Shown: positions 35,481 through 43,355 of the stretch, one piece after another
How positions within the stretch are numbered: position 1 is the first letter of the stretch
Layout of the letters: the number at the start of each line of letters is the position of its first letter
Source: Arthrobacter sp. PAMC25564
GTDB taxonomy: Bacteria > Actinomycetota > Actinomycetes > Actinomycetales > Micrococcaceae
Assembly: GCF_004798705.1 (NCBI RefSeq)
Contig: NZ_CP039290.1
Location: 4,030,001 to 4,094,000, forward strand
Direction of reading: 5' to 3'
DNA: 64,000 nucleotides
Notes under the pieces: model-generated
The model's database searches: none
What the model was told of the DNA's origin: nothing
What the model saw: only the letters and a program-made list of their open reading frames with translations
Program-made: the position numbers and the translations under genes

Positions 35481-35521
35481 ACGGCGGGTAGCGGACGTTG
35501 ATTCCGATACCCGCCGTTTTT
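35481..35521 (+). terminator. Rho-independent terminator of the peptide gene
   Basis: A 10-bp perfect stem (ACGGCGGGTA/TACCCGCCGT) with a 17-nt loop is followed directly by TTTTT. Confidence 0.9.
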
Positions 35522-35566
35522 GTGCCCCGCCCCTGACGGAGTGGCTGCCGCCGTCGTTCGGCACTG

Positions 35567-37084
35567 CTAGCCGCTGACGAGCGCCGCGATGCCGGCGGGA
35601 GGTACCGGCCGGCTGAAGTAGTACCCCTGGCCGCTGGCACAACCCAGCTTGGCGAGAATCTGCGCCTGTTCCGCCGTCTCGATTCCTTCGGCGACTGCCT
35701 CGAGGCCGCAGGCATGGATGAGGTGCAGCACCGCGGCGACGAAGTTCCTTTGCTCCTCGTTGTCCCCGAGTCCATCGATCAGGCTCTTGTCGATCTTGAC
35801 CACGTGCACGGGCAGCTTGCGCAGGTAGCTGATGGAGGAATACCCGGTACCGAAGTCGTCGATTTCGAGCTTCACTCCCAGCCGGCGCAGCCCGCTCATG
35901 GAGTACTGGTCCACGTCCCCGCCATTGACCGCCATGGATTCCGTCAGCTCCACGACGAGGTTCGCGGCATCCACGCCCGTTTCCGTGAGGATGTCCCGGA
36001 CATGCTCAATGAGGTCCAGGCTCTGTAACTCCGTCGTCGAGATGTTGACCCGGACATTGAAACTGCTGTCCACCTGCAGCTCCTGCTGCCAGTCGCGCAA
36101 CTGACGCACCGCATGTCGCAAAACCCAGTGTCCCAGGTCCACAATCAACCCGGTCTCTTCGGCCAGCGGAATGAACTGGTCCGGCATCAGAAGCCCCCGC
36201 TCGGGATGGTTCCACCTCACGAGCGCTTCGACGCCTTCAATCTTGCCGGTCGCAAGTTCCACCACCGGCTGGTAATACAGGGTCAGCTGGTCCTGGCGGA
36301 TCGCTTCGCGCATTTCCGTGATCATGACGCTCTGGAGCCGGCGGGCATACAGCAGCGCCGGTTCGAACACCTTGATGCTGCTGTGGGGCTGGGCCTTTGC
36401 CGCATACATGGCCGTATCGGCTTCCATGACCAGTTCCTCCGCGGTCTGGCCCTGTTCAGCGACCCGCAGCCCGATGCTCGTGCCGCAGGTGATGCGCAGG
36501 TCGCCGACCTCCAGGCTCTCACTGAGCGCCTTGAGGATCCTGTTGGCCACCCGGCGGGCACGCACAAGGTTGGACTTGGGCAGCATGACGGCGAACTCAT
36601 CGCCGCCGAGGCGCGCGACGGTGTCCGTCCCTCGGACGGCTTCCTGCAGCCGCCTTGCGATCATCCGCAACACGTCGTCACCGGCGCTGTGTCCCAGCGT
36701 GTCGTTGATGCCTTTGAACGAATCGAGGTCCAGGATCAGCAGCGCCGGAGGCATTTCGCCCCGGGCGGCCTCCGCCAATGCGTGTCCCAGTGCCGAGTTC
36801 AGAGCCGTCCTGTTGGCCAGTTGGGTCAACGGGTCTGTGAGCGCCATGCGCTCGAGCTCGACCTGGGCCTCACGCAGCATCGCCGTACGGCTTTCGACGC
36901 GTTCCTCAAGTTCCTGATAGATGGCCTGCAGGTCGTCCGCCATCAGGTTGATGCCGGCGATGACGGCGGCGACGTCGTCCCGGGCCTCCGAGTGCGGAAT
37001 CCTGGTGGTCAGGTCGCCTCCGGCGATCCGGACGATACCCTCGACGAGCGCGTGGAGCCGGGGGTCCGGCGGATCAGTCTTCAC
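35567..37084 (-). CDS. HAMP-GGDEF-EAL cyclic-di-GMP enzyme
   Basis: The GTG start gives 505 aa. Order: HAMP-like and coiled-coil segment (residues about 10-75), GGDEF domain (about 80-240) with intact LGGDEFAVML and an RGTD inhibitory site five residues upstream, then EAL domain (about 255-500) with EALVRW, VELTES, DDFGTGYSS, KIDKSLI and EAVAEGIETAEQ. Both catalytic sets look complete, so it may make and degrade c-di-GMP. No membrane segment is present. It overlaps the STAS-like gene by 11 nt and forms an operon with the GT2 synthase, implying control of polysaccharide synthesis. Confidence 0.95.
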   Translation of the reverse strand: MKTDPPDPRLHALVEGIVRIAGGDLTTRIPHSEARDDVAAVIAGINLMADDLQAIYQELEERVESRTAMLREAQVELERMALTDPLTQLANRTALNSALGHALAEAARGEMPPALLILDLDSFKGINDTLGHSAGDDVLRMIARRLQEAVRGTDTVARLGGDEFAVMLPKSNLVRARRVANRILKALSESLEVGDLRITCGTSIGLRVAEQGQTAEELVMEADTAMYAAKAQPHSSIKVFEPALLYARRLQSVMITEMREAIRQDQLTLYYQPVVELATGKIEGVEALVRWNHPERGLLMPDQFIPLAEETGLIVDLGHWVLRHAVRQLRDWQQELQVDSSFNVRVNISTTELQSLDLIEHVRDILTETGVDAANLVVELTESMAVNGGDVDQYSMSGLRRLGVKLEIDDFGTGYSSISYLRKLPVHVVKIDKSLIDGLGDNEEQRNFVAAVLHLIHACGLEAVAEGIETAEQAQILAKLGCASGQGYYFSRPVPPAGIAALVSG

Positions 37085-37523
37085 ACGCGTACTGCCTCAA
37101 CCACTCGATGGCCGCGGACTCGGAAACGAAAAACTCGGCAGGAACCGCCTCGGTCCTCGAGCGCAGCAGGTAGTGGGCGATGACCCTGTCCACGGGGCTC
37201 TCGCCCACGAGGGCAAACGCGGAAGCGGTAATGGAGCGGACGTAAACGTGCCGCGCCTCGGCGCTGACACCCACGACGCCGGTGATGACCAGAAGGACCG
37301 GCATACGCCGGCCGTTGGCGAGGGAGCGTACCGTGGCGCCTGCAACACGCGCCTCCGGTCCCGCGATTTCCTGGTTGGGTGGCAATATGACCCCGATGAT
37401 GCCGGGTTCCATCATCCGGACGCTGATCGGCTGTGCCATGCCACCTTCAGCGCCGGCAAGCTGTTCAGTTGGATTCTCTCCGGGCGTGCGCTCATCGGGC
37501 CCGACCAGCGCTTCAACCGTCAT
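37074..37523 (-). CDS. STAS-like (DUF7793-type) small protein
   Basis: The 149-aa product has an alternating beta/alpha pattern with segments RRMPVLLVITGVVGVSAEAR, SAFALVGESPVDRVIAHYLL and AEFFVSESAAIEWLRQYA, similar to STAS/SpoIIAA-like domains I know as DUF7793. Such proteins act in signal relay, often near diguanylate cyclases. It overlaps the GT2 stop by 4 nt and the GGDEF-EAL gene by 11 nt, so the three are translationally coupled. The family name is from memory and less certain than the fold. Confidence 0.75.
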   Translation of the reverse strand: MTVEALVGPDERTPGENPTEQLAGAEGGMAQPISVRMMEPGIIGVILPPNQEIAGPEARVAGATVRSLANGRRMPVLLVITGVVGVSAEARHVYVRSITASAFALVGESPVDRVIAHYLLRSRTEAVPAEFFVSESAAIEWLRQYACED

Positions 37524-39874
37524 CGGGCCGCAATTCGACGGCGGCGGTCCGTGGACCCGCGCAGGTCCCGGTTCAGCCGGCGGTCGCCGTGATAGAGAAT
37601 CGTTTCCCAGTCGATTTCCTCGACGGTCTTGGCAATCAAGGGGCTCTCCTTCACTTTCTTGGGCCGGGGACTGACATAGAGCCAGTTAACCATCCCGAGG
37701 AATACATCCACTGCGGAGTTGAAGACCCCGATATAGGCGCGGATCGCGCCGGCGGCCAGGATGGCGTTCAGGGAGGCGAAGGCCACGTTGCCCCAGTTCC
37801 CCAACTGCGCGTCCCGCCACACTGTCAGCAGCGAGAAGGCCACAATGGCGTAGGGCGTCAGGACGTAGATGGCCGGCGCCGCGGTGCGGTCCTTGACCTT
37901 GGGGGTCCGGGCGAAGGGGATCTTGTCGCCCGTGACGGCCTGTTGCAGGGATTTCAGGACCCCGGCCAGGTTCACCGGAAGCAGGACCAGGTTGAACCCG
38001 TAGATCCGGAAGATGTCACTGAAGCGGTGCCCGCAGTCGCGCAGGTCGCTGCCCATGGCCAGAAAGTAGGGAAGGGCGGCAAGGAACACGATAGGGCTCA
38101 GCAGCCGGCTGTCGTAGGGGTAGGCCAGCAGGAAAAGCAGGCCGAAGCTCGCCCAGGCGATGGACGCCATGTAGTTCACCCGCAGCAGCACCTCCCGGAA
38201 GAGGATCGCCCGGCGCTCGGATCTGTGCTGGCGCAGCTGGACCCACAGTTTGGGCAGGATCAGCAGGCCCCCGTTGGCCCAGCGCCGGCGCTGGACAACC
38301 AGCGAACCGAAGTCCGGCGGGGTGGCGCTGTAGCTGAGCCGCTCGGGGTAGTTCACCAGGGTCCAGCCGTGCTGGCCGAGGTCGATGCTGGATTCGGTGT
38401 CTTCGATGACGGTCCGGTCCTGGATGTAGGTGCGGATCTCGAATCCCCCGCTGGACTCCACCTCGACGATGTCCTCCAGGGCGCGCTTGCGGATGACGGC
38501 GTTGGCCCCCACCCAAAAGGTCGCACCGTAGTACGTCATGCCCTGGTGCAGGATGTGCTGGAGGTCAGTGGTGGCTCCGGCGACCCGCTCGATCCGGGTG
38601 GGCGCGCCACGGAAGGAGGAGTACGGCGTCTGGGTCACCGCGACGCGCTCGTTGCCGGCGGATTCCAGGAAGTAGACCAGCCGCAGGCAGTAATCGCGCA
38701 GCAGGAGTGAGTCCGCGTCGAGCGTCAACAGGTAGGTGGTGTCACGGACCTCCATGACCTGGCCCTGCAGCTCAGGACCGACGTCGCCCGCCACCTTGCG
38801 GAGCACCACACCGTCGGCGGTGGTTTCCTTGTTCCAGCTGTGCCCCATCAGCGAAATGTACGCATTGAGGTTCATCGCCTTGTTCGCCTCATGGGAGAGG
38901 CTGGCGTACTTTTTGCGTTCAAACGTCTCAGTCTTCACGTTGAAGATCCAGGTCAGCCGGAGGTAGAGCTCCTCGATCCGGGACATCGGCGGCGAGGCCT
39001 GCTGTACCAAGGCAGCAGTCAGGCCCAGAAGCACCAGCCTCAGCTCGCGGGCCAGCCCCATGAGGACAAGGTCAACAATGAACTCGTCGACGTGGTCCTC
39101 AACCTTTTCGGCAGCGGCCATCGACTCCAGCCATTCGGCGGCGGCCTCGTATTCGGCGATCAGCAGGTCCAGCTCCACGGCACCGCCCTCCGCGCCGCGC
39201 CCGGGCGTCTTTTCCCGGCGCCGGAATTCGGCCAGGGCCGTGTTGAAGCGGGCGGCCGGGGCGCTGAGTTCGGCGGCGATCTCCGCGGTTAGCGCGCGGG
39301 TCCTGTCCAGCCTGGCCCGGTCGCCGGGATCCGAGGGGTGCGGCGGGTCGTCCAGCAGCAGGACAACCTTCAGATCCGGGAACTCCTGCAGGGCCGCGGA
39401 CCACAGCGTGGCGCGCACCACCTGGGGTTCTTCGGCATAGGAGGGCACCAGGACCGTGATGCCTTCGGAGTATTCGGCAAAGTGGCGGTCCAGTTCGCCG
39501 CGCGGCACCCGCGTGTGGTCGCGGAAACGGTAAAGGGCCCCTTGCCGGGCGAGCAGGTACATCAATGCAGAAAATGTCAGGAATGTTACGACGACAAGAT
39601 AGGAAATCGTCTCGAACTGAAATCTGAAACCCGGATTCGGATTATCCGCCCATTCCCTCAGGACGGTGGAAATGACGTAGCCAATCCAGGCGGCCAGCGT
39701 CGTGAGAATTCCCAGCCGGCCAAGGATTATTTTGCGCCTGGACGGTCTCGGATGAACAATGGACAGCGGCTCGGACCGCCGTTCGGCCCCCCATTGACGG
39801 CGCCGGACCGCACCCTTTTGTTCGGTCGTAACGCTTTCCGCATCCCAGCGCGGCAAGACAAGCTGATCTGGCAT
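37520..39874 (-). CDS. GT2 family processive glycosyltransferase (cellulose/hyaluronan-synthase-like)
   Basis: The ATG at 39874 (MPDQLVLPRWD) has TGGGGA upstream. An in-frame extension of 41 residues is possible but looks non-coding. The 784-aa product has two N-terminal TM helices, a large cytosolic GT-A domain with VLLLDDPPHP, LTLDADSLLL (DxD), VIEDTES (acid base) and VQRRRWANGG (QxxRW), and five or six C-terminal TM helices. It has no PilZ domain. An insertion of about 150 residues separates the first two motifs. It likely makes and exports an extracellular beta-linked polysaccharide, regulated by the c-di-GMP enzyme in the same operon. Confidence 0.92.
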   Translation of the reverse strand: MPDQLVLPRWDAESVTTEQKGAVRRRQWGAERRSEPLSIVHPRPSRRKIILGRLGILTTLAAWIGYVISTVLREWADNPNPGFRFQFETISYLVVVTFLTFSALMYLLARQGALYRFRDHTRVPRGELDRHFAEYSEGITVLVPSYAEEPQVVRATLWSAALQEFPDLKVVLLLDDPPHPSDPGDRARLDRTRALTAEIAAELSAPAARFNTALAEFRRREKTPGRGAEGGAVELDLLIAEYEAAAEWLESMAAAEKVEDHVDEFIVDLVLMGLARELRLVLLGLTAALVQQASPPMSRIEELYLRLTWIFNVKTETFERKKYASLSHEANKAMNLNAYISLMGHSWNKETTADGVVLRKVAGDVGPELQGQVMEVRDTTYLLTLDADSLLLRDYCLRLVYFLESAGNERVAVTQTPYSSFRGAPTRIERVAGATTDLQHILHQGMTYYGATFWVGANAVIRKRALEDIVEVESSGGFEIRTYIQDRTVIEDTESSIDLGQHGWTLVNYPERLSYSATPPDFGSLVVQRRRWANGGLLILPKLWVQLRQHRSERRAILFREVLLRVNYMASIAWASFGLLFLLAYPYDSRLLSPIVFLAALPYFLAMGSDLRDCGHRFSDIFRIYGFNLVLLPVNLAGVLKSLQQAVTGDKIPFARTPKVKDRTAAPAIYVLTPYAIVAFSLLTVWRDAQLGNWGNVAFASLNAILAAGAIRAYIGVFNSAVDVFLGMVNWLYVSPRPKKVKESPLIAKTVEEIDWETILYHGDRRLNRDLRGSTDRRRRIAAR

Positions 39875-40080
39875 TAGTCCCCACAAGACTGCAAAGTCGG
39901 CAAATTGGCACGCGCCTACGGCAAACCACGCACGCCTCACCGGAATGTTCAGGTGAGTGCCCTTATGATAATGCAAGGTCAGACGCTTGCCGGACATCAG
40001 ACACCCCGGAAATTACACGAGTTGATACCGGCGGCCGGCGAGTGCCGGGCCGTTCAATGAAAGACACACAAGGGGGCCCT

Positions 40081-41670
40081 GTGTCCGAACGATTCCCAGG
40101 CCGCAAGCTATCAGTGGTCCGGCTTGGCATCCTCATCGGCGCCGTGGCGGCTGCCGCCGCCGGCGGCGTGGCAGCGTGGGGCAACTTCCAGGATGTCCGG
40201 GCGGCCGAGGCCATCCCGTCCGTCTTCTCGGGGTATGTCGACGTCACGGCGACGCCGCGGTTCGCCTTCGAGGCCCCGGCGTCCAAGGAAGCCGAAAATG
40301 TCGTGCTGTCCTTCGTGGTCGCCGACCCGAAGGATCCGTGCACGCCTTCCTGGGGCGCCGCCTACTCGCTCTCGGAGGCGGCATCGGCGCTGGACCTGGA
40401 CCGGCGGGTGGCAAGGCTCGAGCAACTCGGCGGCACCGCCGCCGTGTCCTTCGGCGGGCTGGCCAACCAGGAGCTGGCCGTCAGCTGTACAGATCCCGCC
40501 AAGCTGAAGTCGGCCTACGGGACCGTCATCGACCGCTACAACGTCAGCAGCATCGATCTGGATGTGGAAGGGGAGGCCCTCTCCGACCCGGCAGCCGTGG
40601 AACGGCGTTCCAGCGCCATCGCCGCGCTCCAGCAGGACCGGCAGCGCGACGGCAAGGGGCTCAGCGTCTGGCTGACGCTGCCGGCGGATCCCAACGGCCT
40701 CACGACGGCGGGCAGCGACGCCGTGAACCGGATGATCACCGCCGGCGTCGACCTGGCCGGGGTGAACGCCATGACGATGGACTATGGCGGGAGCAAGCTG
40801 GCGGGCCGTTCCATGTACGAGAACGCAGTGTCCGCCGCGGAAGCCACGCACGGGCAGCTGAGTGCCCTGTACCGGGCAGCAGGCAGAGAACTCGGCAGTG
40901 AAATGGTGTGGCGCAAGATCGGCCTCACGCCGATGATCGGCCAGAACGACATCCCAGGCGAAATCTTCACGCTCAAGGACGCCCAGGACCTCAGCAGCTA
41001 CGCGAGCGGCAAGGGTATCGGCCGGCTGTCCATCTGGTCCCTCAACCGGGACTGGACCTGCAGCCCGAACTTCCCTGACGTCAGGCAGGTCTCGGACGGT
41101 TGCAGCGGCGTTGACCAGAGTGGATCGACGTTCGCCTCGATCCTCGGCGCCGGCGTGGCCGCCGGCCCGGTCCCGGAACCGACGGCTCCGGCACGGCAGA
41201 CGGCGTCTCCCGCCGTGACGGACAATCCGTCCACCAGCCCGTATCCGGTGTGGTCGGCAAGCAGCACCTACACGGCCGGGGATCGGATTGTGCGGCATTC
41301 CAACGTCTACGAGGCCAAATGGTGGACCCGCGGAGACTCCCCCGACGATCCCGTACTCCAGGGTGGCGCCACCCCGTGGCGCCTCATCGGCCCCGTATTG
41401 CCCGGCGACAAGCCGGCTCCGAAACTGACGGCGCCTGAAGGTACGGCGCCCCCGTGGCAGCCGTCCAGCATCTATGTCAAGGGTGACCGCGTGCTCTTCG
41501 AAGGCCGGGTCTTCGAAGCGAAGTGGTGGACCCAGACGGACAGCCCCGACGCCGCGCTGCAGGGCGCAGGGGAATCACCCTGGTGGAAGCTGCCGGACGA
41601 AGAACTGCTGAAGATCATGGCCACAGCGACAGCGGCTGCCGCGCCGTCGCCGGCCGCCACCGGCAAGTAG
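40081..41670 (+). CDS. GH18-like (chitinase-fold) secreted protein with two chitin-binding modules
   Basis: The GTG at 40081 has AAGGGGG 5-6 nt upstream and is preferred over an ATG 24 nt earlier. The 529-aa product has an N-terminal signal anchor (VVRLGILIGAVAAAAAGGVAAW), a GH18-like barrel (about 50-360) with SSIDLDVEGEAL as the DxxDxDxE motif, and two C-terminal CBM5/12-type modules with GDRIVRHSNVYEAKWWT and GDRVLFEGRVFEAKWWT. It probably hydrolyses or binds a beta-1,4-GlcNAc polymer outside the cell. It is divergent from the GT2 operon, so it may trim the polymer made by it. Confidence 0.9.
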   Translation: MSERFPGRKLSVVRLGILIGAVAAAAAGGVAAWGNFQDVRAAEAIPSVFSGYVDVTATPRFAFEAPASKEAENVVLSFVVADPKDPCTPSWGAAYSLSEAASALDLDRRVARLEQLGGTAAVSFGGLANQELAVSCTDPAKLKSAYGTVIDRYNVSSIDLDVEGEALSDPAAVERRSSAIAALQQDRQRDGKGLSVWLTLPADPNGLTTAGSDAVNRMITAGVDLAGVNAMTMDYGGSKLAGRSMYENAVSAAEATHGQLSALYRAAGRELGSEMVWRKIGLTPMIGQNDIPGEIFTLKDAQDLSSYASGKGIGRLSIWSLNRDWTCSPNFPDVRQVSDGCSGVDQSGSTFASILGAGVAAGPVPEPTAPARQTASPAVTDNPSTSPYPVWSASSTYTAGDRIVRHSNVYEAKWWTRGDSPDDPVLQGGATPWRLIGPVLPGDKPAPKLTAPEGTAPPWQPSSIYVKGDRVLFEGRVFEAKWWTQTDSPDAALQGAGESPWWKLPDEELLKIMATATAAAAPSPAATGK

Positions 41671-41703
41671 GCCGCTTGGGTGCCGCCGGCCCTCAAGCGG
41701 CCC

Positions 41704-42309
41704 TCAGATGTCCGGTGCCGTGCGGGGCCGCCTGACTCTCCCGGCGCTCCTGGCGGCGCGTTCCTGCCGGACGCGCTGCGCCACCAGGCCTACTGCGGCC
41801 ACGCCGATGGTGATGGGGCAGCCCATCAGCCGCTCCAGGGTTCCGGGCTCGGGCACCTGCATGCCGGTCAGCCCGCTCGCCACGAGCGCACCGAAGGACA
41901 CCGCGCCGCACGCCAGGATCGACCAGCCCAGCGGCGGCTGCCTGAACCACAGGCAGCCCAGGAGCAACAGCGCGACGGCCCCGGCCGCGAAGTACACCAC
42001 GGCGCCCACCAGATGCCAGGCGGACCCCGTATCCTCGGGCACCAGGCCCACGATGACCGTGCCTGCACCGGCCACAAGGGTGAGCGAGCGGGCGGCGATC
42101 ACGGCGGACCTGGGTGTCCGCCGGACAGGTTCCGCGGCCGGCCCGGCGGCTGTACGGTTCGTCTCCGGCCCAGGCCCCGATCACGGCGGTCTCCGCCACG
42201 AAATACTGCAACACACTCAGCTTCGCGAGTGCGCCGACATAGAACCGGGTGGACGCCACATCAGGGAGTAGACGACGTCGTTACTGCGGGCGGTTGCTGC
42301 GGCTGCCAT
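41704..42309 (-). pseudogene. DUF998 membrane protein gene, disrupted
   Basis: The intact C-terminal part (132 aa from 42102) has four TM helices and a DUF998-like pattern (GLVPEDTGSAWHLVGAVVYF). The N-terminal part is out of frame. MAAAATARSNDVVYSLM starts at 42309, then a shift leads to VGALAKLSVLQYFVAETAVI and YSRRAG. The ISDLG and CSPxHxLMN segments expected between the parts are missing, so at least one deletion and one or two frameshifts have occurred. No single frame covers the gene. It is either a pseudogene or a truncated gene expressed from 42102. Confidence 0.7.
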
Positions 42310-42394
42310 GCCAAGAGCGTAGTACGCGTCCTCACCTTGTATGCTTATATCCGTGTCCCAACGGGCCGGCCAAGGGCCGGCGACGCGGATGCCC

Positions 42395-42467
42395 GCCCTC
42401 GTAGCTCAGTGGATAGAGCACGGCTCTCCTAAAGCCGGTGTCGTTGGTTCGATTCCAATCGAGGGCA
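42395..42467 (+). tRNA. tRNA-Arg (anticodon CCT)
   Basis: A full cloverleaf is readable: acceptor GCCCTCG/CGAGGGC, D-arm GCTC...GAGC, anticodon stem CGGCT/AGCCG with loop CTCCTAA (anticodon CCT), T-arm GTTGG-TTCGATT-CCAAT, and discriminator A. CCA is not encoded. It reads the rare AGG codon. No repeat of its 3' end was noticed nearby, so there is no sign of an integrated element. Confidence 0.97.
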
Positions 42468-42468
42468 C

Positions 42469-42954
42469 TTGAATTCGCCAGCCCCGGACGCCGGTCCGGA
42501 ATTCGATCTCCGCGCCTACCTGCTGGGCGCCTGGAGCGTGGAGCGCACCCTGCTGGACCGGGCCAGCGGCACCCGTGGAAGCTTTGCCGGCGCCGCCCGG
42601 TTCACCGAAACAGGCGACGGCGGCGGCCTCCACTTTCATGAGGAAGGCACCGTGAGCTGGACCTCCTACAACGGCGGGCCCTTCACCGGACCGGCCAGCC
42701 GGGACTATCTGCTCCGGCCCACGGACGCCCGGGACACGCTGGACATGTTCTTCCCCGACGGCCGGCCCTTCCACCGGATGGGCTTTTCGGAGCGGAGCCG
42801 TCAGGACCGGCACTGGTGCGACCCGGATACCTACAAGGTGAGCTACACAATGATCGGTCCGCACGAATTCCGCTACCGCTGGGACGTCACCGGGCCCGTC
42901 AAGGACCAGCTGCTCGAGTCCGTGCTGCACCGTCGGCCAGGATCCCCCACGTGA
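42469..42954 (+). CDS. DUF6314-family protein
   Basis: The first available start is a TTG at 42469, one base after the tRNA. The product of up to 161 aa has LLGAWSVERTLLDRASG, GSFAGAARFTE, a beta-rich middle and a C-terminal YRWDVTGPVKDQLLESVLHR, matching the lipocalin-like DUF6314 pattern as I know it. No Shine-Dalgarno is visible before the TTG, so initiation may be leaderless after tRNA processing, or internal. It overlaps the NUDIX gene by 4 nt. Function unknown, perhaps small-ligand binding. Confidence 0.8.
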   Translation: MNSPAPDAGPEFDLRAYLLGAWSVERTLLDRASGTRGSFAGAARFTETGDGGGLHFHEEGTVSWTSYNGGPFTGPASRDYLLRPTDARDTLDMFFPDGRPFHRMGFSERSRQDRHWCDPDTYKVSYTMIGPHEFRYRWDVTGPVKDQLLESVLHRRPGSPT

Positions 42955-43355
42955 ATCCCCTGATAGTCGTCTCCGCCGTCTGCGTGTTCGATGACGCCGG
43001 GCGCCTCCTGACCGTCCGCAAGCGGGGCACGGACAAGTTCATGCATCCGGGCGGCAAACCCGAGGCCGGCGAAACCGCCGCCCAGACCGCGGCCCGGGAG
43101 CTGGAAGAAGAGGTGGGGATCGTGCTGGCCCCCGAGAAGCTGGAGCTCCTGGGCATCTGGCTGGCGGATGCCGCCAACGAGGCCGCCACCCAGATCGAGG
43201 CCACCGTCTTCATGGCGCCCGGGGTCTGGAGCGCCCGCCCCTCGGCCGAGATTGCCGAGATCCGCTGGCTGGACCTCGCTGCGGAATTGCCGGACGACCT
43301 TGCCCCGTTGCTCACAGGCCACGTGCTGCCGGCGCTGTCCGCCGGATCGGACTAG
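42951..43355 (+). CDS. NUDIX hydrolase
   Basis: A GTG overlapping the upstream stop (GTGA) gives 134 aa. The NUDIX box is complete: GGKPEAGETAAQTAARELEE followed by EVGI. The N-terminus VVSAVCVFDDAGRLLTVRKRG is typical of NTP or sugar-nucleotide pyrophosphohydrolases. A housecleaning role is likely and the substrate cannot be read. Cotranscribed with the DUF6314 gene. Confidence 0.93.
   Translation: MNPLIVVSAVCVFDDAGRLLTVRKRGTDKFMHPGGKPEAGETAAQTAARELEEEVGIVLAPEKLELLGIWLADAANEAATQIEATVFMAPGVWSARPSAEIAEIRWLDLAAELPDDLAPLLTGHVLPALSAGSD

Noticed and set aside
42395..42467. tRNA-Arg as an attachment site of an integrated element
   Set aside because: No integrase gene and no repeat of the tRNA 3' end were noticed in the window.
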